A DNA stretch of 64,000 nt, from NCBI RefSeq assembly GCF_905475345.1, contig NC_066590.1:1106501-1170500 (forward strand), written 5' to 3'. Under the pieces are notes generated by a model that was given only the letters and a program-made list of their open reading frames with translations, was not told the origin of the DNA and did not search any database. Both the position numbers and the translations under genes were made by a program. Source of the DNA: Vespula vulgaris (taxonomy: Eukaryota > Arthropoda > Insecta > Hymenoptera > Vespidae). Of this stretch, positions 1 to 14,600 are shown piece by piece. Each line of letters starts with the position of its first letter. The first letter of the stretch is position 1.

Positions 1-3000
1 CTAAGTACACGTTTACTTCTACGCAAAATTTCGATATCTTGAGATTTCTCATCCTCTTCCTTAGAAACATCAAGATTTTTGTTACTACTCGATTCTCGAT
101 TAATCGTTCGCAAGGATAAAGGTTGATCTTCCTCACTATCAGAACTGAAAGTTCGCTCTTTCAAACGTTGTCGTGTGACCCGTTGTACTTCTTTTTTATT
201 CTTGCATTTAGTTTTTCCCGACTTCTCGTTATTTCGAATTCTAGACAATTTCTTCGTTTTAGAGATATTCAACATTTGTTCTTCACCCTCAATCGTCACA
301 TTCTGTTTATCCGATAATTTGCATGATTCTGATTTTTTCGATACTGAACTCGAATTACTCGCAGATGTAATTGTAGGAGTATTTGTTTGATTTTCTTTCA
401 AAACTCGGCACATACGATGCCCTGTAGCAGTTACTACACCTTCGCTAATAAACATTTCTCGAATATCTTCCTGTAACATTTCTAAAGAATTTCTCCTTTT
501 TGTTTTTGGTTTAGGCATTTTTAAACCACTTTCTTTGTCTTCAGTTTTTTCATTGCTTATTGAAGTATCCTCAATTGGCGTATATTGTTCAATCGCATTT
601 AATGCTTCAGTGCATTTTTGTGTCTGTTCTAGATCAAACTTTTTGTCTTCAATTTCGTTGTTATCATTGCTGTTTTCTGAGATCTTGTTCGTATTATCGT
701 TAAATTCCGAAACTTCAGTTGTTTCAGAGTTTTCCAAAACAATGCAGGAATTTTCTAACTTATCATTATCAGGTTTGTCAATGATGTTTATCAGTTCCTT
801 AGAGTCAGTACATACATCTTTCTGATCCTTTTCAATAGAAATGCAATTGTCAACACTATTAGTATTATTATCTTTTTCAACTTCTTTATTCTCATCTTTC
901 TCAACTCCTTTATTCTTATTTTTTTCAACTTCTTTTTTCTTCTCTTTTTCTTTTGACAAATTAGTCAATATATCCAATCTTTCTGCTAAGCAGTCTTCAT
1001 CAGAACTATCAGAAGAAACGATAACACGTCGCTTTTTCTTAACTTGCATCTTTTTTGCTTCAAGATCTTCCTCTTTATCCGAATTACTACTTTCAGATTC
1101 AGATTCGATAATCTTTTTAATTTTTTTCAATTTTTTTGCTTCTAACGCTTCGCCTAATTTTTGTATTAATTTAGCTTGTTCAAATAATTTCTTTCCCTGT
1201 CCAAATTCTAAAGATTTCCTAATTAAACCTTCGATCCATTCTTGAGTAACTTCATCCTTTAATTTAAGTCCATCTATTTCTGTATCATCTTTCTTCAATC
1301 TCGTATCATTCTCTACAATCTCGGAAGTACTGGCAGATGTATTCGTTATTGAATCAGGCTCTTCAAATTTCGATTCACTTCCGTCAACGGTTGACGTTGT
1401 CGGGGATGAAGCATCCCTCTCTATATTCGTTGTTTCTATCGGTAAAACATCCTCGTTCTTTAAAGCTACTGTCTCAGAAATTACATCATCTACGTCCCAA
1501 TTTTCTTTCACGTTTGACACGTCGCTACTGCTTGTAACTTCTGCAGACGTATCGTCTTTTTCAGTGCTATTTTTATCGCTATCAGATTTCTTCTCTTCGT
1601 TTGAAGGATTATTCGAAGTCGTCGACTGTTCTGATCGTTTGATCTTTGGTATTTTGAATTTTTGCAATCCATAAGAGTGAGTACTTTTACCCTTTGTGTC
1701 TATGACACCATATAAACTCTCGAGTGGTGACTGCATTTTATCTTTGGATATCTTGTCGCTCATTTGTTTGCTACTATTATCTGAATCACGTTTATGCGCT
1801 TCAGTTTTTTTCGACTTTGATTTTGGCTTGATTTTTCGTAGTGTCGTGGGTACCGTAATCAAAGACGGTATCGAACGTTTTCTAGGATCTCTTTCTTGAT
1901 ATGTATTATCTTTAAATTTATTTACATTCAAATGCTTATCCTTGGTCAGACGTGGATCTCTGTTCGTGCTACTACTACTACTACTTTCTCGGTTATGATT
2001 CGAGTTTAGAGACGATGTAGTGTTCAGAGAGTGATCTGTTCGCATCAGGCGTGGATCTCTATCCGAAACTGAAACTCGATTGTCTCTATTAAATCGATTA
2101 CAATTGTCCCAGTCGTTATGAACGTCTCTGAGTCGTTCAGGTCTAGGCCGAACATCGCGATTAAAATTGTTTCTTACTTCTCCTCTACATCTATCATTGT
2201 AATATCCATCTCTACCTCTACCCCGATTACATCGATCTCTGTCTCTGTTCCAGGGACAAGGTGTGCTAGGTCTTGTATACGAACCAGGCATTCCCATCAT
2301 TCCGTCTGTACAATTCATTTCAGGATCATTTCGATAAGGAGGTTCATTCGGCCTATTTATTGGTTGATCCCACGATTGCCTTGGAATCGGATAATCAATG
2401 GGTCTATCAAAAGGAACATCATGAAAGCCTCTATACTGAGGAGGGAAACTTGTAGGAGACATTAAAGGCGGTATTATCAATGGATTTATAGAAGGTGGAT
2501 CATCGTGAACAATTTCTTGAGGTCGTGAAAGTGGAGTACTTAACAATGGTCTAATTATCGGCATAATGTTCGCGTTAAAATGATTCGGTCTGATCGGCGA
2601 ATCGTTAATCGGGTGCGGATCTATAGGAGCAGAATTTGGAACTCCAGAGTTCCACATATCTTGGTGTATTCCCATTGGGTGCGGATACATAGAATTAGGT
2701 ATAGGCATAGCTTGCATTGAGTTATTCCCTATTCCATTATAATTATTAGGAGAAGTCCACTGAGGATTACAGAAATCATTTGGATTTGAGGGAGGATGAG
2801 GAGGCGGCCATAAAGGCTGATTCACGGATTGTCTATTAAAATGTTCTTGTTGGACTGAATGATCTATTCTAGGAGCATCTCCTACATTAGGAGTTTGTGC
2901 ACGTCTTTGATAAAGCATAGTATTTCTGTCCTCTTGCATAACAGGACCACCATGCAAAACGTGCACATCCTCATCGTGAATCAAACGAGAATGCACATTT

Positions 3001-5690
3001 AGAATTTTATCATTGATGTTATCACGCAATTGACGCGGATGTCTTTCATAGTTCTCAACATAATGTGATTCTAGTTTAAAAGGCGGCGAAGATGATCGGT
3101 GCCTATGATCATGCGACTTATCAATATTTGAAGGAAAATTATGTTGAAGCAGTGGTGGTGGACCCTTTATTTCGTTAGACTTTAATGTTTCCGGTTTTGC
3201 ATTCGACGATGTCTGAACTACGTTTGGTAAACATTTTCTCGTTGTAAATTTAACTATATGTTTGTCTACTTCTTCCCAACGTCTATCGCTTTCCCGATCA
3301 ATTTCGTCTTGAGAAAGTTGTTTCGACGTACCTGAATCAGTATTGGCTGATACCTTTTTATTGTTATCCTTCTTTATTAGGATATCTTCTTTTGGCTTTT
3401 CCAACCCTATCTTTTTCAAATCTGAATTATCTTGTAATTGCTCGTCTTTCTTATCGCCGTCTGTTTCTTCTTCTTCGTTTAGTAACTCGGCTAAATCTTC
3501 AATAGAAAGCGGTGGTTCGGTCGAAACAGGCGGAGGTGAAACTAGCATTGCCGGTTTTGAACTCGATTTTGATGTAGAAAATCCATCCTTTGCCCTTGGT
3601 GAAATACTTTTAGATTTAGAGAACAAAATGTCAGAGTCGGGTGATTTAAGTAAAACTTCTGGAACGTTCACAGGCGATTCTGATTTAATATTTGTATTGG
3701 CTGTATCTAGATTTAATCCAGGTAACATATTTTTTTCTAAAACCGACGATAGCCTCCTGGAACCTCCTAAGGAAGGTACTGGAACGGTGACTATGTGTCG
3801 AGATTTTGTTGTCGTTTGCGCATCGGTCGTTTTCTGTGATAAACTATTGCTCATTAGTTTAGCTGCATTGGAAACATCGTTATTAGAAGCCACAGGATTC
3901 CAAGAACCTCTAGTAAATTTTGTATTCTGTATTTCGGATTCTTCTAACATATCCCATTCGGAACATGTGAGTTCATCGGTATCTTCGTTATTAATCGTGC
4001 CAGTTTTTGAATTCGGTGACTGTCTATCTACATCACAATTACGTTCAGTCGGTATAACGATTGGCTTAATACTGTGAGATATCTCCATTTCGTTCAAATT
4101 GATATGCTTATCGCAAATTTCCAATATTGGGTCAATGCTTCTTTCGGTAGGGATAATTATAGGCGCCATTTGAGGTACCGTTTCAGGACTAACTGGGGGA
4201 CTCGGACTGGCCGGAGTTTCTTCCATTGTTTGTATCGTTATTACTTCGATATCAGGCGATTCTCTGTTCTTGTTACGATTTTCAGTATCGTCCAGTGAAC
4301 TGAAAAATATATTGTTCCATTCCTTTGCTATATGTATATGTAATTAACTGTAAGTCGAAGATATTATTAAAAACGGCAAAACTATGAAAATAATAATTTA
4401 TTTCATATATACTCTTGACGTTATTATTATTGTTTTTTTTTTTATCTTTATATATATATAGGGAATAATTTTATTATTAGATTCTATAAAATTTTGCAAT
4501 TTTTATACATACGCTTTAGACTGCGAATCGATTTTTCCAATTTTTTTGTTCGGCACATGTAATCCTGGAGCATTTCCCTGAAACTCGTGTCGAATTAGAA
4601 TAATTAAAATACACAAATAAAACATGCACTCTACGGAAGCCTGAAATATCTAAAGTATACGGAGCGATAGAGAGACAGACATTCATATAAGCAATATTAC
4701 TGAAGTTCGAAAGATAAACTAAATTAATAACCACAATACCATTGTCCAACTAAATTTTACGCAGTCACAATATAAAATTTAAGTTTGTGCAAATAATATT
4801 TATATAATCTATATATAATAACTGTGCAATTTGCGATCTACAGTGTGCATTCAATTAATTATATATAAAAACTACTAATACGGTATTACAATCTAATATA
4901 TAGAATATAATAATATATAAAAACTAATGCAAACGTACAATTAATAATCAAACAAACTAAACGTTTTAAATAACGATCAATGTTTTCTGAACAGTATCTA
5001 TATACATGTATGTATGTATGTATGTATGTATGTATGTATGATAAAAAATTAATAAAAAGAAAAATTACAACAGTTGCCTTTCATAAATGTATACAGTATG
5101 AAATTAAGAATAAAATAATATTAAACACCCAAAAGTAATATTATGATTACGAAACGTAATATTTCGTTCGTTAAAAAAGATATATATTAAGAATATTGCA
5201 ATCAATAAAAATATCTATAAAAAACAAAAAAATTGTTGAATAAATAAAAGTACCTACCTTTTCTACTTTATTGTGCAATTTTTGTAAAACATCTTCACAT
5301 CTTTGTAATGTTTCGATCTTTAACCTGCTCCATTAATAAATAAACTATCAGTATATACATGGAATTTAAAAATGTATGTGCATAATTACTATAGTACGTG
5401 CAAAAAAATAAAAAATGTTTTTTTATACGTGCGTATACGTGCATAAAAAAAAAGAAAAAAGAAATAATATTATATTATTTATTAAATTTAATCGTGTAAT
5501 ATTATATAAGATAAAATATACATGTGACGTACTTCCGTTTACTATTAGATAAGATTCCATGCAGACTTTGCATCTTTTGTAACTGAATTTCTCTTGATTT
5601 GTCCTTAACATTTTGTAACCTCTCGATCATAGCTTCTAAAAATGGAATGTACTTTTGCATCTCTGCAAATTTTTTATCATACTCATCCAT
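1..5690 (-). CDS. Unidentified large disordered nuclear protein, 3' end missing
   Basis: I do not recognise this gene. Four exons join in phase: 5690-5533 (start ATG at 5690; the exon itself begins at 5716 after an acceptor, so a 5' UTR exon lies upstream), 5324-5258, 4577-4513, and a giant exon 4299-1 that is open to the window edge. About 1,529 residues are visible and the C-terminus is missing. Residues 1-75 are charged and helical, probably a coiled coil (MDEYDKKFAEMQKYIPFLE). The rest is Ser/Asp/Lys/Pro-rich and predicted disordered, with proline-rich stretches, many acidic-serine clusters and three RDPR motifs near 2050, 1950 and 1885. RDPRL is seen in chromatin and transcription proteins of the ZC3H4/PHF3 type, but no CCCH finger or PHD is present here. 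A possibly structured island reads EWIEGLIRKSLEFGQGKK. A nuclear role in transcription or chromatin is inference only. Confidence 0.75.
5007..5040. repeat. TATG microsatellite in intron
   Basis: Perfect tetranucleotide tract lying between the second and third coding exons of the unidentified left-edge gene. Confidence 0.9.
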
Positions 5691-6951
5691 GTTTCTTGCA
5701 TTTATTTTTAATTTACCTGTGTCAACATAAAAACATTTCTTAACTATATAATTTATATATATATAAAACAAAAGAGAGAAAACGAAAAAACTTCAATCAG
5801 ATATATACATATACACACACGCACACGCGATTTCATTGAATTTTTAATATGAAATTAATATACTTATGATTACAAATAATTAAATAAATCATGAAAACTC
5901 CTTTATCGTATTATATCTCGTATATATGTATCAAACGAGTCGCCATATTTGAAAGGAACCGGAAGTAAATGGAACCTTCCAGAAAATGTCGAAGATGAAG
6001 ATGGCGGTACTATAGCAATCTAGAATACCTTTGTTATAAATTATGTGATCCCGTAGAAATTAATAAATTAATTATCTAACCCGACGTCCTATTAATAGAA
6101 TTATTTAAAAAAATATTTCGAAAGAAAAATCTATTGTTGTAAAAGTAAAACTTGCAACACTTTGCGATTATTCGCCATTACGTGTAAGTTTGTATCACCG
6201 CCATTTTCTTTTCACATTAGACATCTTGCTACATGAGAAATCGCATAGAAGCGATTCCACTTTCACTCGAGAATAACTTAATATCTCAAAAAGAGAGAGT
6301 ATAATGAAGAATTGTATAACTTTTTTCTTTTTTTTTTTCCTATTTTCTTTTTTTCTTTTTTCTTCCTTTTTTTTCTTTTCTTTTTTAAGAATAAAATCTT
6401 GATAATAATCACAATCACTCTATGAGATGATAATAATTCTGTACAAGATGTGTATATACGTTAGCTGTAAAATTATTTTCTTAGGAAAATTAATTTTTAC
6501 ACGATGTAGATTTTTATGCGATCTTTTCCTTCTTTTTGTTTTATGACTATTATTGAAAGATAGACTTAAGCAACGGCTTAACGTATATTCGTTACTTAAA
6601 TATATCCTTTTTACACTAGAGATTTGATATATGTATTTAATAGCTGCACAAAGAGATATTACCAACCTCACTTACGCACCCTTTACTGTACTTTGGAATT
6701 GTCAACGATCTTAATTCGCCGATATTTTCTACACAATATTACGAATAAACCCATTTCTTCAGTTTTTAATGAAAACGGTTAACAATAGATGCTTCACAAT
6801 ACTGCGACATTACACTAGAACACTATATACATAAATTCATGACGTAGAACTCGAAACACAAATCCATTGGACCGTTTGATTCGTTGTACGAACGATCGTA
6901 TATACACGTATTACACATCGCCCATCCTTTCTTTACTTCTTGTTAAAACAT

Positions 6952-6955
<4 letters not shown>

Positions 6956-7033
<78 letters not shown>
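6956..7033. repeat. Compound AT then GAT microsatellite
   Basis: About 45 bases of alternating AT run directly into about 11 GAT units. The resulting open frame (Ile-Tyr then poly-Met) is not a gene. Confidence 0.95.
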
Positions 7034-8178
7034 ATTACTTATTTCGTATTTTGCGAAAGTTTCAGATTCTTCGTTGGAAAATCAATGTCGATAAATAAAG
7101 GAATACAATTGATATCACTTTTCCATTAGAAATTCTTTGTCAAATTTAACGATATTGTACTATAAGTAATGCCATTGAATGCCATGTTAATTACGCCAAA
7201 TAGAATTACTCCTTTATATGTAAATTAAAAATTTCATATTATAATACAATAGAGATTACACACTACACACCACCAATAAAAGAAATAATGTGCAGAGTGA
7301 AAAATATGTAAATAGATTTTGCACAGAATGTAAAAGGCACGTGCATATAAGCACGTCACACGCGCGTTCGTTCGAAAAATGGCGTACATAAAGTGACCAT
7401 TAAATGCGATTTCAGAGGACGAACTCCGAGTTCTCGAACGTTCGTTACAGGTATACGAGTAACGGTCGAGTATAGGATCGAAAGGCAGCCTCAAAGGGCG
7501 CATAATGGCTGCCTATCCATGGCGCCACATTGACGACTTTACGATGAATATTAAATTCGTCCAGAACGGACATACGACTGTTCAGTTTTTTTACTCACCA
7601 TTCATTATATTCGAGATGTCTGCTTCCGTACACGTTGAATTCTTTAAGAAAATGTAGGCAACGAGGGATCTTCGATGGTAACAAATTTCCAAACGATACA
7701 ATAAATATATATCTCGCTTTAACCGATATTCATGTTCGGCAGATATCACGCCAAATGTAATCGGTTTTTTCACGTTATCGCTTTGCTCGTCATATTTCTG
7801 CCATTTCTCGATGTATGCAATGCCGAATAGTTTCCTAAGATTTCAAAAACAAAGGACTAGTATAACCGACGATTCAACGACCGCCGACACGAACGCGCGA
7901 GAGAGAGAGAGAGAGAGAAATATTCATTTAATGATCCGTGGTAGTAAATATTACTTACCGTATACGCTACTACGAACAAGAATAGTTTATTATGACCATT
8001 GATATATACAACGAAACTGAAAAAAAAAAAACGATACTCTATCACCTTAACCTACGTATTACCACCGCGATCTATGTTGTGTGACATAAGTTTCTTTCGT
8101 TACTACTCTAACGTCGTTCCTTTTTACAAAAATGGATGGTACGAATGAGTACATGTATGTGTATAATCGTCACGTACA

Positions 8179-8316
8179 CGCGCGCGCGCGCGCGTCCCTA
8201 TGCGTCAGATCGTCGTCGTCGTCGTCGTCGTCTTCGTCGTCTTCGTCTTTGACGTCGACCTCGTCGTCGTCGTCGTCGTTGTCGTCGTTATCGTCGTCGT
8301 CGTCGTTGTGTCGACA
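8179..8316. repeat. CG tract followed by imperfect GTC/GTT trinucleotide array
   Basis: A run of CG dinucleotides (8179-8194) is followed after about 16 bases by an imperfect GTC/GTT array of about 105 bases. Poly-Ser and poly-Val frames through it are artefacts. Confidence 0.9.
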
Positions 8317-8899
8317 GCCAAGAAGAAAACTTATATTTTGTCGTGCTCGATATATTTTGTTGATATCTCAATTAAAAGTAAGACATAACTGAAATAACGA
8401 TATTACTGATATTTAATCGCCTATCACACGATTTTCGACGCTATAATGTTTATACGGCATTAATAGAATTCGATATATATCATGGCGTATACGTCGAATG
8501 ACTATGGACACTAGTTAAATCTACAGCTTTTTCAAACATTAACACGAGTTACCGAGTTTTCTTCTGCAGATACGCCATTTGTAGATCGTGCACGAATGCA
8601 ACGACACCTAGCATCAGTTCCTTCTTCTTTAATCTTCCCTCGAACAACTTCAATTCCATTGCTCGCGACTTCCTAAATTAAACGGTCGTGACCTCTGGCG
8701 ACGAATATTATATACTATTTATTATCTAAAAACTTTTATCTCAAAATCTTGAAGATAAATTTTAATTTTTCGAACGAGTACGTATTTCATTATCTACAAG
8801 GCATTTCAAATCTATTATATTAATATATCCGTTATACGATATTTTTAATAAAAATGAATGAATCAAGTTAAATTATAATTACAACTCCTTGCATTTATT

Positions 8900-11620
8900 T
8901 TTTTTTGACATTTTTACGGATGCAATATAATGTAGAGTTTCTAATAACTTTATTTACAATCATCAATCTCTGATGCATGATTCTAGAGAATAATAAACCT
9001 TCCGCGTTTTTACGTTTCGAAACATGAATTATGTACAAAGAATTTCTGATTCAACGATACGACTTTATAAATCTTTTTAACACGATGGAACCCTTCGACT
9101 GAATTTCGATTAATTAAATGGAGAGATACGCAGTGTTTGTCATTAAGTTTCAAAAATCTTAAGTTTTTCTTACAATTTTGTAATAAACTTTTTATTGCAC
9201 TACATATAGCTATTTTTATTATTACGTACATACGTAATTAATGTGTGTACGTATATATCCGGTATAACACATCCATTATTTCACCATAAAAAAACAAACT
9301 CTTTTATTAGAGGTTAAATATAAATGCGAAAATTTTTCCAAAAAGCACAGGTCTCTCTCCTAATTATTCTCGTTCAGTAAATAGTTAGGATATATAATAT
9401 TAGCCTCGTTCAAGGCAAAGATGGAATACACAACTGTTGTACAAACACATACACTTCTACATACGTTGATTTCATTATAAATCATATACTTAAGTAAATT
9501 TTAATAGTAATAATAAATTCCTGCAATTTCTTTTACTTCTGATTATTATGGACGCATTTTAAAGTTTAAAGGTTCAAAGAGAATATAGAGAGATCAGTCT
9601 ATTAATATATATAAATATAAATATATATATGTATATATATATATATAGACATCACACCTTTGGCTTTCATAGTATAGAGAAACTTCCATTGATTAGAAAA
9701 AAAGTAGAAGAAACGAGATTTCTCTGTCTATATAATTTGTTAAAGTAATTGGAAACATAATATTTCATAAATATAAAAGTATAATTATATATATATAAAG
9801 GCATTTTTTTATTTAATTCTAATAATGTTAATCTTTAAATGATGCTTTATATTTTTTCGTAAATAAAGAATTTTATTAGACTGTTTCACTTTCCTCAGTA
9901 GCTAATGCTGTTTATAATACAGTTTTCCTAATAATATTGATAAGACGCGCTTAATATTTTTAATACATCTTGTGATATATAATCGGTATAAATGATATAA
10001 TAGGTATAAATAGAAATATAATCTTCCAATATTTCATTGAAAATACAGCCAATGAATACAGCTTATATAATGTGATATTTTAAACAAATATAAACTAAGA
10101 AAAAAAATACAACATATGAAGAAAGTGAGAAAGGAATCAAGTCTCTAAATGTGGCCATCTTTTTTTTATATCGATTGAAATTTAATTATTAAAAAATGTG
10201 TAACCAGATAATGATAAAATAATTATAAATCAAACTTATAATTTGCAGCAGCAGCGATGATATACATATTTTTAATGTACAAAGATATCTCGTTAAACCC
10301 GTTTCTCTATGCCTGGTGAAATGTTTTCACTACATGCTTTTTTGTAAGTACATAAAAACTTTGAAACATTCTGTCACGAATTTGTTGGAAATCTTTTTCA
10401 GATTATTGTTTTATACTTCCATCTGTGAGAATGATACTGTACACACATACCTCTATAAAGTATATATTATATATATCTATTTTTATAATATATGCATGTA
10501 ACTTAAGGAGCACAAAATCCTGTCTCTTCCATCCATATACTTTTTCGAGTTAATAAATCTGTAACTATAGGAATAGGACATGTGCAGTGTCTAAATTTAC
10601 ATAGGTATTTGTATTAGAGCATAGCACTGTGATTTATAACTCATTTGATGAATCAGCATATATCTTATTTGCCTAAAAAATGTTGCAAATTTTCCATGTT
10701 ATGCATTGTCATGACACATTTCTATATATATATATATATATACGAGCATATTATATATCATATATATATTATACGTATATCATATATCGTGACATTGCAT
10801 AAAATAGAAAAATATATATATAGCGAGAAACATAGTGAAATCTCTAATACAAGTATCGAGTTTTTGTGGTAACAATAAACATACATCATGTGTTACTATT
10901 TATTATTTTGTACCACATCATAGGATATTCACTTATAATAATAAATAATCAGAATTTACATATATATGAATGTGTAATAAATCGTTGGCATTTGCATTAT
11001 AATTAGATTGTAGGAACCTAATTATAATAAATCTCTTGCATGCACATTTAGGCAAATAAACATTATTATGCTGCCGTTTAATAGTTGCTTATTTTAAAAT
11101 AAGATCTGGATTTTTATGACTGTTATATCAGTAAGAATTTTTGTGTTTAGTGTTTCAGTCTTATAAGCAATACATCATTCTTACAGAAAGCTGTTCACAT
11201 AAATGTGTCTTAAATGGCTTTTACATGATAGCTATGTAAATCTTACACGATACTTTCTATTCTGTACATTTGTAATTCCTACTTAAGATACAATTTGAAA
11301 TTTTGAAGGATTTAACCTATGAGATACTTTGTATGTTTATAAAAAGAAGAAGAAATACTGCATTCTATTTGCTGCTTGAAGATTAAAATATATAATCAAT
11401 TGTGTATCTGCTTGTTTTTAAATCTTCTTTTCGTGTGAGATTGCGTAACAAGAAATTTCACAATTCCAGCACCATTTCATATGAATCACTCGCGCGTTTT
11501 TGTAATATGAATAATGTTTTATATTCATGCCTTTAATATGAAAGCAAATCCAATTTGGAAGATTTGAAAGCAGGAATATACTACTTGAAAAAAAATTTCA
11601 ATGAAATGTAATGTGTTAAA
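8900..11620 (-). other. Probable long 3' UTR of 4E-T
   Basis: A 2.7-kb AT-rich stretch lies directly downstream of the 4E-T stop codon and contains no supported coding exon on either strand. AATAAA-type signals occur on the minus strand, for example around 8895, so the transcript may end near 8.9 kb, but the cleavage site cannot be fixed from sequence. Short TA tracts occur near 9600-9650 and 10720-10770. Confidence 0.4.
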
Positions 11621-14600
11621 TCAATTATGCACCTTCGTTGAAGCATGTTGAAGTCTTTCCAATTCTTCCAATGACAAAACATTTGTTTGACCAAGCTCTG
11701 GTAGCTTACCAGCCCGAGCTTGTGCAAGAAGTTCAGGAGTAAACCATCGTGCTAACTGATTTGATGTTGGGGATAAGTCTCCACCATTACTACCCATAAA
11801 TCCAAGACCTGGAGAATTTTGACGGCCAACGTTGATATTTAATTGCTGTGATCGCATCATTCGTCCATCTAAAAACAAATCTTATTAATGATATACATAC
11901 TGCATTTATTTCTACATAGAAAATTCATATAAAAAATAATATATAAAAAAAAAAGATATTTCGTGTATTATATACTTATAATTGTGCTTATGTTATATTG
12001 ATTTCTTATTATGCTGTAATAAAAAAAAATATTAAGCTAATATAATTGCTAATATTTCGTTACTTAATTAAAATCCAATGAAATTGCTGATTAAACCAAT
12101 GGATTAAGAAGGATATACAGGTATAATGGGAGTTCTAATTATTCCAATTTGAGCATCAATCTGGAACTTAATATGTGATCATAAGAATAGTGATATAAAA
12201 AAATATAATCATATATAATAATGAGAAAAAAAAAATTTAACGTGTATAAAATTTTTTGGCTTATACGAGTGTTCAATTTGATAACAGAATGTAACATATT
12301 TGCATGAAATATCCCCTTTCATAGGTGTAAAATATATTCATAAAACTGCATACCTGAACGATTGGAGTTGTAGTTTTGATTCAACATAAGTTGCACTTGA
12401 GGGTTTGCAGATCGCGTTTGTTGTGCTTGTTGTTGTTGTTGTTGTTGATGTTGTACATTAGCCATATGTGATTGAACTTGTTGAACCTGCTTCATTTGGG
12501 GATTCATATGGTTTGATCGTTGGTTTATTATAGTATTTTGAGTAACATTATATTGAGGAACATTAGGATGTGATGATACTGTAGGAGTCATAGCATGCTT
12601 GGAACGTGCAGGATTGCCATATACATTCGTCACAGTTCTATGCTGCTGCTGTTGAAAATCTAAATTGCCACCACTATACTGATACTGATTGACACTGCTA
12701 CCACCGCTGCCACCTTTTACTATTGGTCGTCCTGAAATTGAAAATATATTATATTATTCTTAACTAAATAATTATTAAATAATTCATTTGAAAAACTATA
12801 CAAATATAATGTCAATAATTTATTAAACAATGAAAAAACATACCAGGATATTGCTTAATATTTGGATTAGACCATGTAGATTGAATAGATTGTGGTCGCA
12901 ATGTATTATGTCGTGAAAGAACTCCTTGTGTAAGTAACTGGACTGCAGACTGCATTTGTTGTACTTGATTTTGGTTAGCCAGTTTTGCTAGATCATTGCT
13001 GTTGCCTATATTAAACAAATAAATTTATAATTTCATAAATTGATACATAATAAAATTTATATAGAACAATTTACATATTAAAGTATATAAATTTGGAAGC
13101 ACCATGTTGTAAAAAGATTATTACTACTTTTAATTAAAAAAATTTATGTACATAGATACATGATAATAATCATTCCTTATATAAACAAAAAAGAACATCT
13201 AATCTACAGATTTTATGCAAATTTATATACTGTATATATAACATGCAATTTGGAATCTATGTGTTTATATACTATTTACACATACAGATTCTTTTACATA
13301 GATATAGTATCAAACACAATGATCCCATTAAAAATATCAATTTTGATAAACGAAGTACTTTCAATATATACAAATATAGAAAATATTATGTGTGCCATTG
13401 TTTCTTCTGAATAAATATAAAGATATGTATTATATTATAATTTCTACTTAAAAGTGTGTATATGTAGGACAAATTACTTCAGAATGTTCATAAAGGAAAA
13501 ATGAATAAGTGTAGAGGAAAACTTAAAGCGTGAGGTATATTTATAAAGCCTTTTATTATAAGAACTATTTCCACATACTTTTAGAAGCAAGATAAATTTT
13601 TATGATCTGTGTGATATAGACACCAAGTTATACTTGTGATAGTTTTCATATCACGTTTTACAAAACTCAAAAGAATATATCTTCTAAATAAACATATAAA
13701 ATTACATACTTTGTGTATCAAGAAAAAAATAAAAAGAAAAGTGTGCTTTTTTTTACAAAAACATTAAAGAAAGACATGGTATTACATTAGTTCAAACAAC
13801 ATATACTTTAAGTTTTTTTTTTAAAACAAAATATGATGGAATGTATGATTTGGCAAAAGTTAAAATTTAAACAAAAATCTTAGAAATTGATGAATCCCTA
13901 ATAGACAGTTTTATACACTCTTTATCTTTCAAAGTGATTGCTTCCATTACTTTACTGTTCTTATCTAGTATTGCATTGATTTCTTTTAATCTCGTATTTT
14001 TATCCGAAGACTTGATGTTATCAACAATTAGTTTACCTTCTTTTAACATATTTAAATTTGAATTATCGTTTGAATCCTGATTGTGAACTAAAGAATAAAG
14101 ATATTTAGTTTTCAATGCTGATTCTTCTGTACCAAGATTACTCCTATTATTCATTCCCATGGTATATGCAATAGATGAAGCATTATTAGAATGATTTTCT
14201 TGCCATTTAAAAACACAAGTTATAGGTTTATTTATACTATCAGAAAATTGGCATAGCTGTAAAGTAGAGATGCATCGATTCTGAAGCTTATGAAAGCTAT
14301 CCTGACTATTATGATAAAGAGAAGAAATAGAGAAAATTGGTTCTACTTGATGATTTAAATGATTCGCACCCTCTGGCTCCTTATCGGCGGTCATTTTGCG
14401 TAATACTGAGGTTGGCGTAAAAGCAAGTGGCGTTGGACTCATTGTTTGCTTTGCTGGAGAATTAACAGGAGTGGACGGTCTTTGCTGAATCTGTTGTTGC
14501 TGTTGTTGTTGATCCTGTCGCTTACGAAAGTTCTCACGTTGTTCTTCTAATTTCTTCTTAATTAAAGCATTTTGCATTATGGATTGAGTATGCATAACCA

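Larger units (their letters stand above)
5717..8880. other. Intergenic region with promoter side of the left gene and microsatellites
   Basis: No convincing coding exon. The part nearest 5717 should hold the 5' UTR and promoter of the minus-strand left gene: an AAGATGGCGGT element lies at 5998-6008. Further out are poly-T tracts (6320-6390), an AT/GAT repeat, a less AT-rich segment at about 7340-7560 with an AAAATGGCG motif at 7376, a GA tract at 7899-7918, a CG tract at 8179-8194 and a long GTC/GTT tract at about 8210-8316. Open frames here are made of repeat sequence. Confidence 0.55.

Noticed and set aside
123..4298. Plus-strand open frames including one of 244 codons (3343-4077)
   Set aside because: Antisense shadows of the giant minus-strand exon, whose frame is continuous and phase-consistent.
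6867..7094. Open frame on the plus strand through the AT/GAT repeat
   Set aside because: Protein is Ile-Tyr and poly-Met repeat only; a microsatellite artefact.
7234..7503. 89-codon minus-strand frame
   Set aside because: No domain, no splice support, composition unlike a protein; kept only as a less AT-rich block.
8132..8392. Poly-Ser and poly-Val open frames
   Set aside because: Translate a GTC/GTT trinucleotide array; no flanking coding signal.
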